DNA of 64,000 nucleotides from Actinomadura litoris. Its GTDB lineage: Bacteria; Actinomycetota; Actinomycetes; Streptosporangiales; Streptosporangiaceae. Under the pieces are notes generated by a model, which was not told where the DNA came from, searched no databases, and saw only the letters and a program-made list of their open reading frames with translations. Where the stretch lies: positions 62,001 through 126,000 of the forward strand of contig NZ_WOFH01000019.1 in NCBI RefSeq assembly GCF_009733595.1, read 5' to 3'. This document shows, in pieces, positions 1-8,109 of the stretch; position 1 is the stretch's first letter, and the number at the start of each line of letters is the position of its first letter. Made by a program: the position numbers and the translations under genes.

Positions 1-764
1 ACGTCGACATGAAGATCAGCGAGATCGTCCGGTCGCTCGCCGGCGACCGCCCGGTCCGGCTGAGCGACCTGCGCGGCCGCCGCTTCGGGCTGATGCCGAT
101 CGTCTGGACGGGCATCCTGCTGTCGGTGTTCCAGCAGTTCGTGGGGATCAACGTGATCTTCTACTACTCGTCCTCGCTGTGGCAGGCGGCGGGGATGAGC
201 GAGGACGACGCCATGCTCACCTCCGTGATCAACTCGGTGGTGAACGTCGTGTCCACGCTGGTGGCGATCGCGCTGGTCGACCGGGTCGGGCGCCGTCCGC
301 TGCTGCTGGCGGGCGCGGTCGGCATGGCGGTCACGCTTGCGACGCTGACCGTCTGCTTCGCCACCGCGCCGGTCGTGGACGGCGACCCGCACCTCGGCTC
401 CGTCGCCGGGCCCGTCGCGCTCGTCGCCGCCAACGTCTACGTGTTCGCGTTCGCCGCGACCTGGGGGCCGGTCGTGTGGGTGATGCTCGGGGAGATGTTC
501 AACAACGTCATCCGCGCCTCGGCGCTCGCCGTCGCCGCGGCGGCGCAGTGGATCGCGAACTGGATGATCACCACGACGTTCCCCGGCGTCTCCGGCTTCT
601 CCCTCGGGCTCGCCTACGGGATCTACACGCTGTTCGCGATCCTGGCGTTCCTGTTCGTGGTCCGCGGCGTCCCCGAGACCCGCGGCCGCGAGCTGGAGGA
701 CATGGACGCGATCGCCGTCCCCCGTGCCCGCACCAGGGCGCCCGAGGGGCGCGCCCCCGCCTGA
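1..764 (+). CDS. MFS sugar porter, C-terminal part (5' end outside window)
   Basis: This is the C-terminal half of a sugar/proton symporter of the major facilitator superfamily. The frame is open from the left edge, so the N-terminal half is missing; the internal ATG at position 9 is unlikely to be the true start. About six hydrophobic segments are visible. Sugar-porter hallmarks are QQFVGINVIFYY, DRVGRRPLL (loop 8-9 motif) and PETRGRELE near the end (the family PETKG motif). This matches the XylE/GalP/GLUT branch, which imports hexoses or pentoses through the inner membrane. Substrate cannot be told from sequence. It ends about 100 bp before the thrS leader and is probably a separate transcription unit. 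Confidence 0.9.
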   Translation, partial: VDMKISEIVRSLAGDRPVRLSDLRGRRFGLMPIVWTGILLSVFQQFVGINVIFYYSSSLWQAAGMSEDDAMLTSVINSVVNVVSTLVAIALVDRVGRRPLLLAGAVGMAVTLATLTVCFATAPVVDGDPHLGSVAGPVALVAANVYVFAFAATWGPVVWVMLGEMFNNVIRASALAVAAAAQWIANWMITTTFPGVSGFSLGLAYGIYTLFAILAFLFVVRGVPETRGRELEDMDAIAVPRARTRAPEGRAPA

Positions 765-854
765 GTGCCGCGCGCGTGCGCGCGAGGCCCCTGCGGCCTT
801 CTGAGGGCCGTGTGGGCCCGTCCGGGACGAATGCGCGCGCGGGCGGCGGTCGGC

Positions 855-866
855 TACAGTAAGGGA
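855..866 (+). promoter_or_regulatory. Putative promoter -10 box and leaderless start for the thrS leader
   Basis: TACAGT at 855-860 fits the actinobacterial -10 consensus TANNNT. The ATG of the leader peptide begins 7 nt downstream, at the expected transcription start, so the leader peptide would be translated from a leaderless mRNA. The purines AAGGGA abut the ATG and are too close to act as a Shine-Dalgarno site. No good -35 box is visible. Confidence 0.5.
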
Positions 867-929
867 ATGCGCGCCGTACCGGAGACGACGACGCCGGGTC
901 CACCCCGGCGCGACGGCCGCATGTCCTGA
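867..929 (+). CDS. Threonine-rich leader peptide of thrS (attenuator)
   Basis: A 20-codon reading frame, MRAVPETTTPGPPRRDGRMS, contains three consecutive ACG threonine codons (885-893). It ends at TGA 927-929, just before a strong hairpin (941-972) and 100 bp ahead of the threonyl-tRNA synthetase gene. This is the classic layout of ribosome-mediated attenuation. When charged tRNA-Thr is scarce the ribosome would stall on the Thr run and the terminator would fail to form. The frame is too short to recognise by similarity; the call rests on codon content, position and the hairpin. A local 7-bp stem (892-898 with 904-910) overlaps the last Thr codon. Confidence 0.55.
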   Translation: MRAVPETTTPGPPRRDGRMS

Positions 930-940
930 CATTGCACGCG

Positions 941-972
941 GTGAGGCCCCGGGAGCGATCCCGGGGCCTCAC
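941..972 (+). terminator. Attenuator terminator hairpin before thrS
   Basis: A perfect 14-bp stem (941-954 paired with 959-972) with a GCGA loop is followed by GGCTTT. The U-tract is short, as is usual in high-GC actinobacteria. It lies between the Thr-codon leader peptide and thrS, so it is read as the attenuator rather than as the end of the sugar-porter unit. Segment 894-903 resembles the 3' arm and could pair imperfectly with 941-952 as an antiterminator. Confidence 0.6.
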
Positions 973-1029
973 GGCTTTGCGACCCCGATCCGCTCCCGAC
1001 GACCAGCCGCCCGATCATGAGGAGTTCCC

Positions 1030-3015
1030 GTGTCCACCGTGTCCGATCTGCGCGTCACCCTGGAAGGCGGCGAGCGGGTGGTGCCCGCCGGCACCACCGC
1101 GGGGGAGGCGCTGGAGGCCGACGGCCGCTCGGTCGTCGCCGCCCGCGTCAACGGCGAGCTGCGCGACCTGGCCGGCGTGCTGAGCGACGGCGACGTCGTG
1201 GAGCCCGTGGAGGTCGGCTCGCCGGACGGCCGGGCCATCATGCGGCACTCGGCCGCGCACGTGATGGCGCAGGCCGTCCAGGAGCTGTTCCCCGAGGCCA
1301 GGCTGGGCATCGGGCCGCCGGTCGAGAACGGCTTCTACTACGACTTCGACGTCGCCGAGCCGTTCACCCCCGACGACCTCAAGCGCATCGAGAAGCGGAT
1401 GCGCGAGATCGTCAAGCAGGGGCAGCGGTTCTCCCGGCGCCCCGTCTCCGACGAGGAGGCGCGCGCGGAGCTGGCCGCCGAGCCCTACAAGCTGGAGCTG
1501 ATCGGCCTGAAGGGCGCGGGCCCGGTGCGGGACGCGGCCGACGGCGCCGACGTCGAGGTCGGCGGCGGCGAGCTGACCATCTACGACAACCTCGACGCCA
1601 AGTCCGGCGACCTGCGCTGGAAGGACCTGTGCCGCGGGCCGCACCTGCCCACCACCCGCGTCATCCCGGCGTTCAAGCTGATGCGGACCGGCGGCGCCTA
1701 CTGGCGCGGCAGCGAGAAGAACCCGCAGCTCCAGCGCATCTACGGCACCGCGTGGGAGTCCCGCGAGAAGCAGGACGAGTACCTCAGGATGCTGGAGGAG
1801 GCCGAGAAGCGCGACCACCGCAGGCTCGGCGCCGAGCTCGACCTGTTCTCCTTCCCGCCCGAGATCGGCAGCGGCCTGCCCGTCTTCCACCCCAGGGGCG
1901 GCGTCGTCCGCCGCGTCATGGAGGACTACTCGCGCCGGCGGCACGAGGCGGCGGGTTACGAGTTCGTCAACACCCCGCACATCACCAAGGGCGACCTGTT
2001 CGAGGTGTCCGGCCACCTCGGCTGGTACAAGGACGACATCTTCCCGCCCATGGAGGTGGACGGCGGCGACTACTACCTCAAGCCGATGAACTGCCCGATG
2101 CACAACCTGGTCTTCCGGGCGCGCGGGCGGTCCTACCGGGAGCTGCCGCTGCGGCTGTTCGAGTTCGGGTCGGTGTACCGGTTCGAGAAGTCGGGCGTCG
2201 TGCACGGCCTCACCCGCGTCCGGGGCATGACCCAGGACGACGCGCACATCTACTGCACCAAGGAGCAGATGGGCGGCGAGCTGAAAGACCTGCTCACCTT
2301 CGTGCTGGACCTGCTGCGCGACTACGGCCTGAGCGAGTTCTACCTGGAGCTGTCCACCCGCGACGACTCGCCGAAGTTCATCGGCGAGGACGCCGACTGG
2401 GAGGAGGCGACCGAGGCGCTGCGGCTGGCCGCCGAGGAGTCCGGGCTCGACCTCGTCGCCGACCCCGGCGGCGCCGCGTTCTACGGCCCGAAGATCTCCG
2501 TGCAGGCCAAGGACGCGATCGGCCGGACCTGGCAGCTGTCCACCATCCAGGTCGACTTCAACCAGCCCAAGCGGTTCGGCCTGGAGTACCAGGCGGCCGA
2601 CGGCACCCGGCGGCAGCCCGTCATGATCCACCGGGCGCTGTTCGGGTCGATCGAGCGGTTCTTCGGCGTGCTGCTGGAGCACTACGCGGGCGCGATGCCG
2701 CCGTGGCTGTCGCCCGTGCAGGCCGTCGGCATCCCGATCGGCGACGCCCACGTCCCGCACCTGGAGCGGGTCGCCGAGCGGCTGCGCGAGCGCGGGATCC
2801 GCGTCGAGGTGGACGCCTCGTCCGACCGGATGCAGAAGAAGATCCGCAACGCGCAGAAGCAGAAGGTCCCCTACATGCTGCTCGCGGGCGACGACGACGT
2901 CGCCAAGGACGCGGTGTCGTTCCGCTACCGCGACGGCGAGCAGCGCAACGCCGTCCCGATCGACGAGGCCGTCGAGGAGATCGTCAAGGCCGTTGAGGCC
3001 CGCGTGCAGATCTGA
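1030..3015 (+). CDS. thrS: Threonyl-tRNA synthetase
   Basis: Class II aminoacyl-tRNA synthetase that charges tRNA-Thr in the cytoplasm (661 aa, usual length). Order of parts: an N-terminal TGS domain (about residues 1-62), the editing domain with HSAAH (H73, H77), the catalytic core with the NCPMH zinc-ligand cysteine near residue 355 and motif 2 around RFEKSG, then the C-terminal anticodon-binding domain (about 560-661). The GTG start is set by GAGGAG at 1019-1024. It sits downstream of a leader peptide with three Thr codons and a terminator hairpin, so expression is probably controlled by threonyl-tRNA charging. Confidence 0.98.
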   Translation: MSTVSDLRVTLEGGERVVPAGTTAGEALEADGRSVVAARVNGELRDLAGVLSDGDVVEPVEVGSPDGRAIMRHSAAHVMAQAVQELFPEARLGIGPPVENGFYYDFDVAEPFTPDDLKRIEKRMREIVKQGQRFSRRPVSDEEARAELAAEPYKLELIGLKGAGPVRDAADGADVEVGGGELTIYDNLDAKSGDLRWKDLCRGPHLPTTRVIPAFKLMRTGGAYWRGSEKNPQLQRIYGTAWESREKQDEYLRMLEEAEKRDHRRLGAELDLFSFPPEIGSGLPVFHPRGGVVRRVMEDYSRRRHEAAGYEFVNTPHITKGDLFEVSGHLGWYKDDIFPPMEVDGGDYYLKPMNCPMHNLVFRARGRSYRELPLRLFEFGSVYRFEKSGVVHGLTRVRGMTQDDAHIYCTKEQMGGELKDLLTFVLDLLRDYGLSEFYLELSTRDDSPKFIGEDADWEEATEALRLAAEESGLDLVADPGGAAFYGPKISVQAKDAIGRTWQLSTIQVDFNQPKRFGLEYQAADGTRRQPVMIHRALFGSIERFFGVLLEHYAGAMPPWLSPVQAVGIPIGDAHVPHLERVAERLRERGIRVEVDASSDRMQKKIRNAQKQKVPYMLLAGDDDVAKDAVSFRYRDGEQRNAVPIDEAVEEIVKAVEARVQI

Positions 3016-3062
3016 CCCGTTAACCTCGACGGTCACGTGCCACGACCGGGGAGGGCGCACCG

Positions 3063-3716
3063 ATGAAGTCCACGAGGCCGCGCCGCGGGCCGCGCGGCGC
3101 GGCGCGCGGGCCCCGGGGGCTTCGCGGGCCCCGCGGGCTCGGCGGCCTGCCCGTCCGGGTCGCCGGCTACGGGACGGCCGTGCTGCTCGTGGTGGCCGCC
3201 GTCGTGGTGCTGGTGCTGCCGCTGCTCGACGAGGATGAGGGCGGGACGAGGGCCGCCGGGGCCCAGGCCGCCCCGCCCCCCGGCCGAACCCCTTCGGCCG
3301 CGGTGCCGGAGGCGTCGCCGCCGCCGGCCGCCCCGTCCCTCCCCGGCCCCAAGGGCACGGTCGACGCGGACGGCCCGCGCCGAGGCGGCGGCGGGGGAGA
3401 GGGCGGCGGTCCTCCGATGCCGGGCGGGAACGGCTCCGGGACCTCGCTGACGTGGTGCCCGCGGGGCACGGCGTACTACCGCGCGGTCCGCGACGCCGTC
3501 GAGGTCGTGATCACGGTGTCGGCCAGCGGCGCGATCCGCGCGGAGATGGCGCTGCGCGGGTACGCGCCCCGGTCGCAGCAGGCGGCCGTCCGGGGCGGCG
3601 CGCCGCACACGTTCCGCTTCACCGGCGTCCCCCCGGCGCTCGTCGAGCGGGTCAAGGTCACCACGGTCTCGGTCGGCGTGGCCATGCAGACCTGCTATGC
3701 ACGCGTCGCCGCCTAG
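3063..3716 (+). CDS. Membrane-anchored protein of unknown function
   Basis: Not recognised. The 217-residue product has an Arg/Gly/Pro-rich cytoplasmic N-terminus, one transmembrane segment at about residues 38-57, a long Pro/Gly/Ala-rich extracellular linker, and a compact C-terminal region of about 85 residues. That region begins LTWCPRG and ends with a second Cys (MQTCYARVAA). The two cysteines could form a disulfide outside the cell, suggesting a small beta-rich ectodomain. It starts 47 bp after thrS with GGGGAGGG upstream of the ATG, so it may be co-transcribed with thrS. It converges with the Gls24-like gene. Confidence 0.7.
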   Translation: MKSTRPRRGPRGAARGPRGLRGPRGLGGLPVRVAGYGTAVLLVVAAVVVLVLPLLDEDEGGTRAAGAQAAPPPGRTPSAAVPEASPPPAAPSLPGPKGTVDADGPRRGGGGGEGGGPPMPGGNGSGTSLTWCPRGTAYYRAVRDAVEVVITVSASGAIRAEMALRGYAPRSQQAAVRGGAPHTFRFTGVPPALVERVKVTTVSVGVAMQTCYARVAA

Positions 3717-3729
3717 CCGCCCGGCGCGC

Positions 3730-4383
3730 CTAGACGGACGGCGGGTGCGGAGAGGGCGGGGCCGCCGGGGGCGCGGCCCCGGCGGGCATCCGGACGTCCT
3801 CGACCGCGACGTTGACCGCCGCGACCCGCATCCCGAGCATCAGCCCCGCGACCCGCGCCACGTTGGCCTTCACGACCCGCGCCACCTCCATGATCACGCT
3901 GCCGTAGCCGACCGCGATGCCGAGGTCGAGGGTCACCTCGTCGTCGTGCATCCGGACCCGGACGCCGCCCGCGCCGCGCCCGCCGTCCTGCCCCGGGTGC
4001 GCGACCAGCCCGGCGACGCCCCGCACCTCCAGCGCGGCCATCGCCACGAGCTTCTCGACCACCTCGTCGTCGATCGTGATGCGGCCGTCCACCGGCGCGG
4101 CGTCACCGGCGTCCGGCCGCGCGTCCGGCTGCGCGTCCGGAGCCGGGCGGGGGACCGGCGGCGCCGCGCCGGGCGCCGGGGCGCCGCCGTGCAGGGTCAG
4201 GGGGGTGTGGGCGGACGAGGGAGCGGGCATGTGCGGGATGAGCGAGGCCGGCGGCGCGGGCAGCGGGGCCCCCGGCGGCAGCGGCCCCGGCCGCCCCGGC
4301 GGGCCGGGATAGAAGGGCAGCGACCCGGCCTCGGCGCGCGGCTCCCCGCCGGTCCCGGCGCGGCCCTGGTCGGGGTCGGTCAT
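3730..4383 (-). CDS. Asp23/Gls24 family envelope stress protein
   Basis: The 217-residue product has a Pro/Ala-rich disordered N-terminal half and a C-terminal Asp23/Gls24 (DUF322) domain from about residue 100. That domain carries ITIDDEVVEKLVAMAALEV, a stretch of short beta-strands (VRMHDDEVTLDLGIAVGYG) and NVAVEDVRM. In firmicutes and actinobacteria such proteins associate with the membrane through partner proteins and are linked to cell-envelope stress. No partner (AmaP-like) gene is adjacent. Start: the ATG at 4383 has GGAG five bases upstream; an upstream in-frame start at 4446 lacks this and is rejected. Confidence 0.8.
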   Translation of the reverse strand: MTDPDQGRAGTGGEPRAEAGSLPFYPGPPGRPGPLPPGAPLPAPPASLIPHMPAPSSAHTPLTLHGGAPAPGAAPPVPRPAPDAQPDARPDAGDAAPVDGRITIDDEVVEKLVAMAALEVRGVAGLVAHPGQDGGRGAGGVRVRMHDDEVTLDLGIAVGYGSVIMEVARVVKANVARVAGLMLGMRVAAVNVAVEDVRMPAGAAPPAAPPSPHPPSV

Positions 4384-4565
4384 GATCGCTCCCTGTGGTC
4401 GGCTAGGTGACCATGGTGTCGGAGCGGGCCGCCGGACGTCACGCAACGGCGGGTTCGCGGGCGCGTCACCAGCGGAGCCCCCGCGGCGGGGGAGCCCGGC
4501 TACAGGGCCCGCCGCGTCCCTCTCTATGCTGCTGGTCAGGCCGTGAACAAAAGGAGACCGCCGCC

Positions 4566-5192
4566 TTGAGCGCAGAGCCGGACAAGCCCGTGGACCGGAC
4601 GGGACGCGACGACGCGCCCGGCGCCGGCCCCGGGACCGAACGCAGCCCCCGCATCGAGGAGGAGAGGGGCGGCGCGGGCACGCCCGACAACTTCCAGCGG
4701 CTGTGGACCCCTCACCGCATGGCCTACATCAAGGGCGAGAACAAGCCCACCGGCACCGGCGGCGACGAGGGCTGCCCGTTCTGCGAGATCCCCGCGATGA
4801 CCGACGAGGACGGCCTCGTCGTCGCGCGCGGCGCGGCGGTGTACGCGGTGCTGAACCTCTACCCCTACAACTCCGGGCACCTCATGGTCGTCCCGTACCG
4901 GCACGTCGCCGACTACGGCGACCTCGACGAGCCGGAGTACCGCGAGCTGGCCGTCTTCACCCAGCGCGCGCTCGCGGCGCTGCGCAAGGCGAGCGGCGCG
5001 CAGGGGTTCAACGTCGGCATGAACCTCGGCCTGGTCGCGGGCGCGGGCATCGCGGCGCACCTGCACCAGCACGTCGTGCCCCGCTGGGGCGGCGACACCA
5101 ACTTCATGCCCGTCGTCGGGCACACCAAGGTGCTCCCGCAGCTGCTGCGCGACACCCGGCAGATGCTCGCCGACGCGTGGCCGCGCCCGTGA
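4566..5192 (+). CDS. HIT-family Ap4A phosphorylase-like protein
   Basis: 208-residue histidine-triad protein. The triad H165-H167-H169 lies in HLHQHVVPRW, and a CPFC pair (C70, C73) may bind zinc. Position between thrS and pgsA matches mycobacterial Rv2613c, a diadenosine tetraphosphate phosphorylase, so the likely role is breakdown of Ap4A produced by aminoacyl-tRNA synthetases such as neighbouring ThrRS. The first 40 residues are acidic and disordered. Start: TTG at 4566 is preceded by AAAGGAG at 4550-4556 with good spacing; the longer frame from 4407 has no ribosome site. Confidence 0.88.
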   Translation: MSAEPDKPVDRTGRDDAPGAGPGTERSPRIEEERGGAGTPDNFQRLWTPHRMAYIKGENKPTGTGGDEGCPFCEIPAMTDEDGLVVARGAAVYAVLNLYPYNSGHLMVVPYRHVADYGDLDEPEYRELAVFTQRALAALRKASGAQGFNVGMNLGLVAGAGIAAHLHQHVVPRWGGDTNFMPVVGHTKVLPQLLRDTRQMLADAWPRP

Positions 5193-5236
5193 GGGGCGCG
5201 GCGGCGGCCGGAGGCTCCGTGCGATCGGGAGGTGCG

Positions 5237-5632
5237 ATGAGGGAGCGGCCCGTCCTCGTGTACGACGGCGACTGCGGGTTCTGCACGTCCTCGGTGCGGT
5301 TCCTGGAGCGGCGCGTGCCCGTCGACGCGACCGTCGTGGCGTTCCAGTTCGCCGACCTGGACGCGCTCGGCACCACGGCGGAGCGGGCCGAGCACGAGGT
5401 CCTGTGGATCGACCGGGCCGGGCGGGTCAGCGGCGGCGCGGAGGCCATCGGACGGCTGCTGACCGCCGCGGGCGGCCCCTGGCGCGCGCTCGGCGTCCTC
5501 ATGCGGGTCCCGCCGGTGAGCTGGGCGGCGCACGTCGTCTACCGGCTGGTGGCGAACAACCGGCAGCGGATGCCGGGCGGCACCGCCGCGTGCGCGCTGC
5601 CCGCCGCGCGGCGGCCCGGGGCCTCCGGCTGA
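5237..5632 (+). CDS. DCC-family thiol-disulfide oxidoreductase (DUF393)
   Basis: 131-residue DCC-family protein. The defining motif YDGDCGFC (C13, C16) gives a thioredoxin-like CxxC pair. ATG 5237 is preceded by GGGAGG. The family is annotated as thiol-disulfide oxidoreductase, but substrates are mostly unknown. It converges with an HTTM-domain gene on the other strand; DCC and HTTM domains are often neighbours or fused, so a shared membrane or redox pathway is plausible. A 12-bp palindrome (5639-5650) lies in the 22-bp gap between the two stop codons. Confidence 0.88.
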   Translation: MRERPVLVYDGDCGFCTSSVRFLERRVPVDATVVAFQFADLDALGTTAERAEHEVLWIDRAGRVSGGAEAIGRLLTAAGGPWRALGVLMRVPPVSWAAHVVYRLVANNRQRMPGGTAACALPAARRPGASG

Positions 5633-5654
5633 CCGGGCCCGGACGTCCGGCCGA

Positions 5655-6590
5655 TCAGGTCCGCGCCGGCTCCGCCGCCGCGCCCGCGGGCGTGGCGGCG
5701 CCGCGCAGCCGCTCGGGCAGCAGGCCGGTGAGCCGCTCCAGCGGCAGGAACGCCGCCAGCCAGATCGCGTGCGGCAGGAAGTGGATCGTCATCAGCGCGT
5801 AGGTGACGGCGTGGAAGCCCGCGAAGAACAGCACCAGCAGGTAGAGCGGCCGCCCGCGCAGGAACAGCAGCAGCGGCGAGGTCGCCTCCGCCGTGAACAT
5901 GAACCACTGGCTGATCTTCAGCAGCAGCGGGTAGTCGATGAGGCTCCGCCCGAACGGCGTCCCGCGCCTGCTCAGCGCCCACTGCACGGTGGCGCCGTTC
6001 GGCCAGTCGGGGAACCCGCCGATGCGGACCTTGGCCCAGGCCGACAGGAAGTAGGCCGCGACCACCGAGACCTGGACGCACCGGATCGACCAGGCGGAGG
6101 ACTCGCAGCGGCGCCGGTCGCCGATCCCGGCCCGCCCGACGCCCGGCAGCACGAACAGCGCGATGACCAGCGCCAGGTGGTCGTGGTCGACCTTGCCGTA
6201 GGACATGCTGATCGTGACCCACCACAGGTAGCCGCAGGCCGCGACGTACCCGGTGAGCCGGGGCAGGACGCGCCCGGTCGCGGCGGCCAGCCCGGCGGCG
6301 ATCGTCACCACCAGCAGCGCGGTCATGGCGCCCGGCGTGGGCGCGGGCAGGTGCAGCCAGCGGGCCAGCCGCACCGGCTGGTACAGGTCGGCGGGCAGCC
6401 GCGCGTGCGCCATCGAGCTGCTGGTCAGCAGCAGCATGTCGAACGGCAGGAACCCGTACCCGAGGATCCGCAGCCAGGCGATCCTGGCGCGCGGCACGGG
6501 CCCGAACCACCAGCGGTCCCAGGGGCCCCGGCGGGGCGCCGCGTCCTGCTGCGCCGGGGCGGGCGTCTCCGGCGCGGCGGCGGCCGTCAC
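5655..6590 (-). CDS. HTTM-domain integral membrane protein (VKGC-like)
   Basis: 311-residue multi-spanning membrane protein with the HTTM (horizontally transferred transmembrane) domain found in vitamin-K-dependent gamma-carboxylase relatives. Features include WLRILGYGFLPFDMLLL near residues 39-55, the charged loop SYGKVDHDHLALV, YFLSAWAKVRIGG and SQWFMFTAEATSPLLLFL. No soluble carboxylase domain follows, so carboxylation should not be assumed. The GTG start overlaps the stop of the upstream gene by 4 bp (GTGA), so both form one minus-strand operon. It converges with a DCC-family gene. Confidence 0.85.
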   Translation of the reverse strand: MTAAAAPETPAPAQQDAAPRRGPWDRWWFGPVPRARIAWLRILGYGFLPFDMLLLTSSSMAHARLPADLYQPVRLARWLHLPAPTPGAMTALLVVTIAAGLAAATGRVLPRLTGYVAACGYLWWVTISMSYGKVDHDHLALVIALFVLPGVGRAGIGDRRRCESSAWSIRCVQVSVVAAYFLSAWAKVRIGGFPDWPNGATVQWALSRRGTPFGRSLIDYPLLLKISQWFMFTAEATSPLLLFLRGRPLYLLVLFFAGFHAVTYALMTIHFLPHAIWLAAFLPLERLTGLLPERLRGAATPAGAAAEPART

Positions 6591-7042
6591 CGCACCCCCC
6601 AGACGACGGCGTTCGCCCTGGTCGTCGACACGACCTTCCCGTGTTTCAACGTCTGGACCTGTTTCACGATGTAGATCCTGGTGAGCCGGGGCTCCTTCGG
6701 GTGCAGCCGGTGCTGCCCCTCCGCGATGCCCTGGAGCAGGGACGGGTCGCGCCCGAGCCGGGTCATCTGCCCCTCGATCTCGGCGCGCTTCATGCCCGAC
6801 CCGACCGCGTCCATGGACAGCTTCACGTGCGCGCCCGTCGCGGTGTCGGCCTCCAGCCAGTGGGAGACGATCTCGCCGCCGTCGTTCTTGACCGAGAACG
6901 CGAACTGCGTCATGGGCCCGAACGGGAAGTCGTCGTCGGCGCCGTAGGCGCTGGTGTAGAACAGCGCGGCGATGCCGGCCGCCGCGACGGCGGACCGCCA
7001 GAACCTGGCGCGCGCGCCGAGGCGGAGGGCCGGGATGTGCAT
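6587..7042 (-). CDS. Small membrane-anchored protein, unknown, partner of HTTM protein
   Basis: 151 residues, not assigned to a named family. An N-terminal signal anchor (about residues 14-34, SAVAAAGIAALFYTSAYGA) is followed by an exported domain. That domain has FPFGPMTQFAFSVKNDGGEIVSHWLEADTA-type sequence and a C-terminal strand region (RIYIVKQVQTLKHGKV). Its stop overlaps the HTTM gene start by 4 bp, implying tight co-translation and probably a physical or functional link with the HTTM protein. It begins 9 bp downstream of the polysaccharide deacetylase stop, so the three genes are probably one transcript. Confidence 0.75.
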   Translation of the reverse strand: MHIPALRLGARARFWRSAVAAAGIAALFYTSAYGADDDFPFGPMTQFAFSVKNDGGEIVSHWLEADTATGAHVKLSMDAVGSGMKRAEIEGQMTRLGRDPSLLQGIAEGQHRLHPKEPRLTRIYIVKQVQTLKHGKVVSTTRANAVVWGVR

Positions 7043-7051
7043 CGTCCTACC

Positions 7052-7936
7052 CTAGGGCCGCCCGGACCGCCCGGGGACGGACACCGGCTCGCCCGTGCCG
7101 CGCCCGCCCGGCGCGCCGGTGCGGCCCGTGCCGCCCTTGTTCGAAGGGGCGGCGTTCCGCCGCAGCTCGGAGACCGTGACGAACTCGAAGCCCTTGGCGC
7201 GCAGGCCCCGGATCATGGCGGGAAGCTGCCGCACGGCGGTCTCGCGGCTGCGGGCGCCGACGTCGTGGGCGAGCAGGATGGTGCCGGGACGGGTGTTGTC
7301 GACGACGGCCCGCACCAGTTCGGCCGGCTCGTCGCCGAACCGGCGGTCCTGCACCAGCAGCGACCACAGCGCGATGTCGTAGCCGTGCTGGGCGGCCACG
7401 TGCAGGGTCGTCCCGCCGAGCCGTCCCCAGGGCGGCCGCAGCAGCGTCGGGGCCCGGCCGGTGACCTCCGTGATCGCCTCGTGGGTGCGGTGGATGGAGC
7501 GGTAGGCGCGGGCGTGGCTCATCTTCGACAGGTCGTCGTGGTTCCAGGTGTGGTTGCCCACCTCGTGGCGGCCGAGCCGCCCCCTGACCAGCCCGGCGTT
7601 GCGGACGAGCCGGCTGCCGACGACGAAGAACGTGGCGGTGACCCGCTCGGCGTCCAGGATGTCGAGGGTCTGCGGCGTCCAGTGGTTCATCGGGCCGTCG
7701 TCGAAGGTGAGCGCGGCCAGGCGGCGCGTGGTGTCGACGGCCCACACGACGTCGACCTGGCGGCCCTCGGGCCGCCAGGAGTCCACCGACGACGCCGACA
7801 GCGGCGCCGCGTCGCGCTTCCACTCCTGCTCGGCGGCGACGCCCGCGCCGCCCACCAGCAGCCCCCCGGCGGCCAGCCCGAGCCCCTTGAGCACCCGGCG
7901 CCGCCCCGGCCGCCGTTCCATCCCCGTAGCGTCCAT
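7052..7936 (-). CDS. Tat-exported polysaccharide deacetylase (NodB domain)
   Basis: About 294-residue carbohydrate esterase family 4 enzyme. The N-terminus has a twin-arginine signal (GRRRVLKG, then a hydrophobic stretch to about residue 35), so export by Tat is likely. NodB motifs are intact: TFDDGP (77-82, catalytic base and metal Asp), HEVGNHTWNH (metal His 129 and 133), RPPWG (167-171) and LLAHD near the C-terminus. It probably removes acetyl groups from a cell-wall glycan or peptidoglycan. A Thr/Pro/Gly-rich tail follows. Start is uncertain: ATG 7936 or ATG 7921, neither with a strong ribosome site. Confidence 0.88.
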   Translation of the reverse strand: MDATGMERRPGRRRVLKGLGLAAGGLLVGGAGVAAEQEWKRDAAPLSASSVDSWRPEGRQVDVVWAVDTTRRLAALTFDDGPMNHWTPQTLDILDAERVTATFFVVGSRLVRNAGLVRGRLGRHEVGNHTWNHDDLSKMSHARAYRSIHRTHEAITEVTGRAPTLLRPPWGRLGGTTLHVAAQHGYDIALWSLLVQDRRFGDEPAELVRAVVDNTRPGTILLAHDVGARSRETAVRQLPAMIRGLRAKGFEFVTVSELRRNAAPSNKGGTGRTGAPGGRGTGEPVSVPGRSGRP

Positions 7937-8109
7937 AGCATGATCCACTGTTCCACGCCGGAAGATCGAGTTGATCGACCGGGCGGCTGAACCGCTCGTC
8001 ACCCTGTGGGATGAGAAGGGGGTGGCGCGAGGATGAACTCCAGGGTGAGATCCCCAGGTGGGGGCGGCCCGGCCGGCCCGGGGCGCCCCCAGCCCTTCGC
8101 GGGCGGGGC

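Noticed and set aside
1015..3060. Long open frame antisense to thrS, and similar long frames antisense to or overlapping most core genes
   Set aside because: High GC leaves few stops in non-coding frames; these frames are Arg/Ala/Pro/Gly/Val rich, match no family and overlap genes of certain identity.
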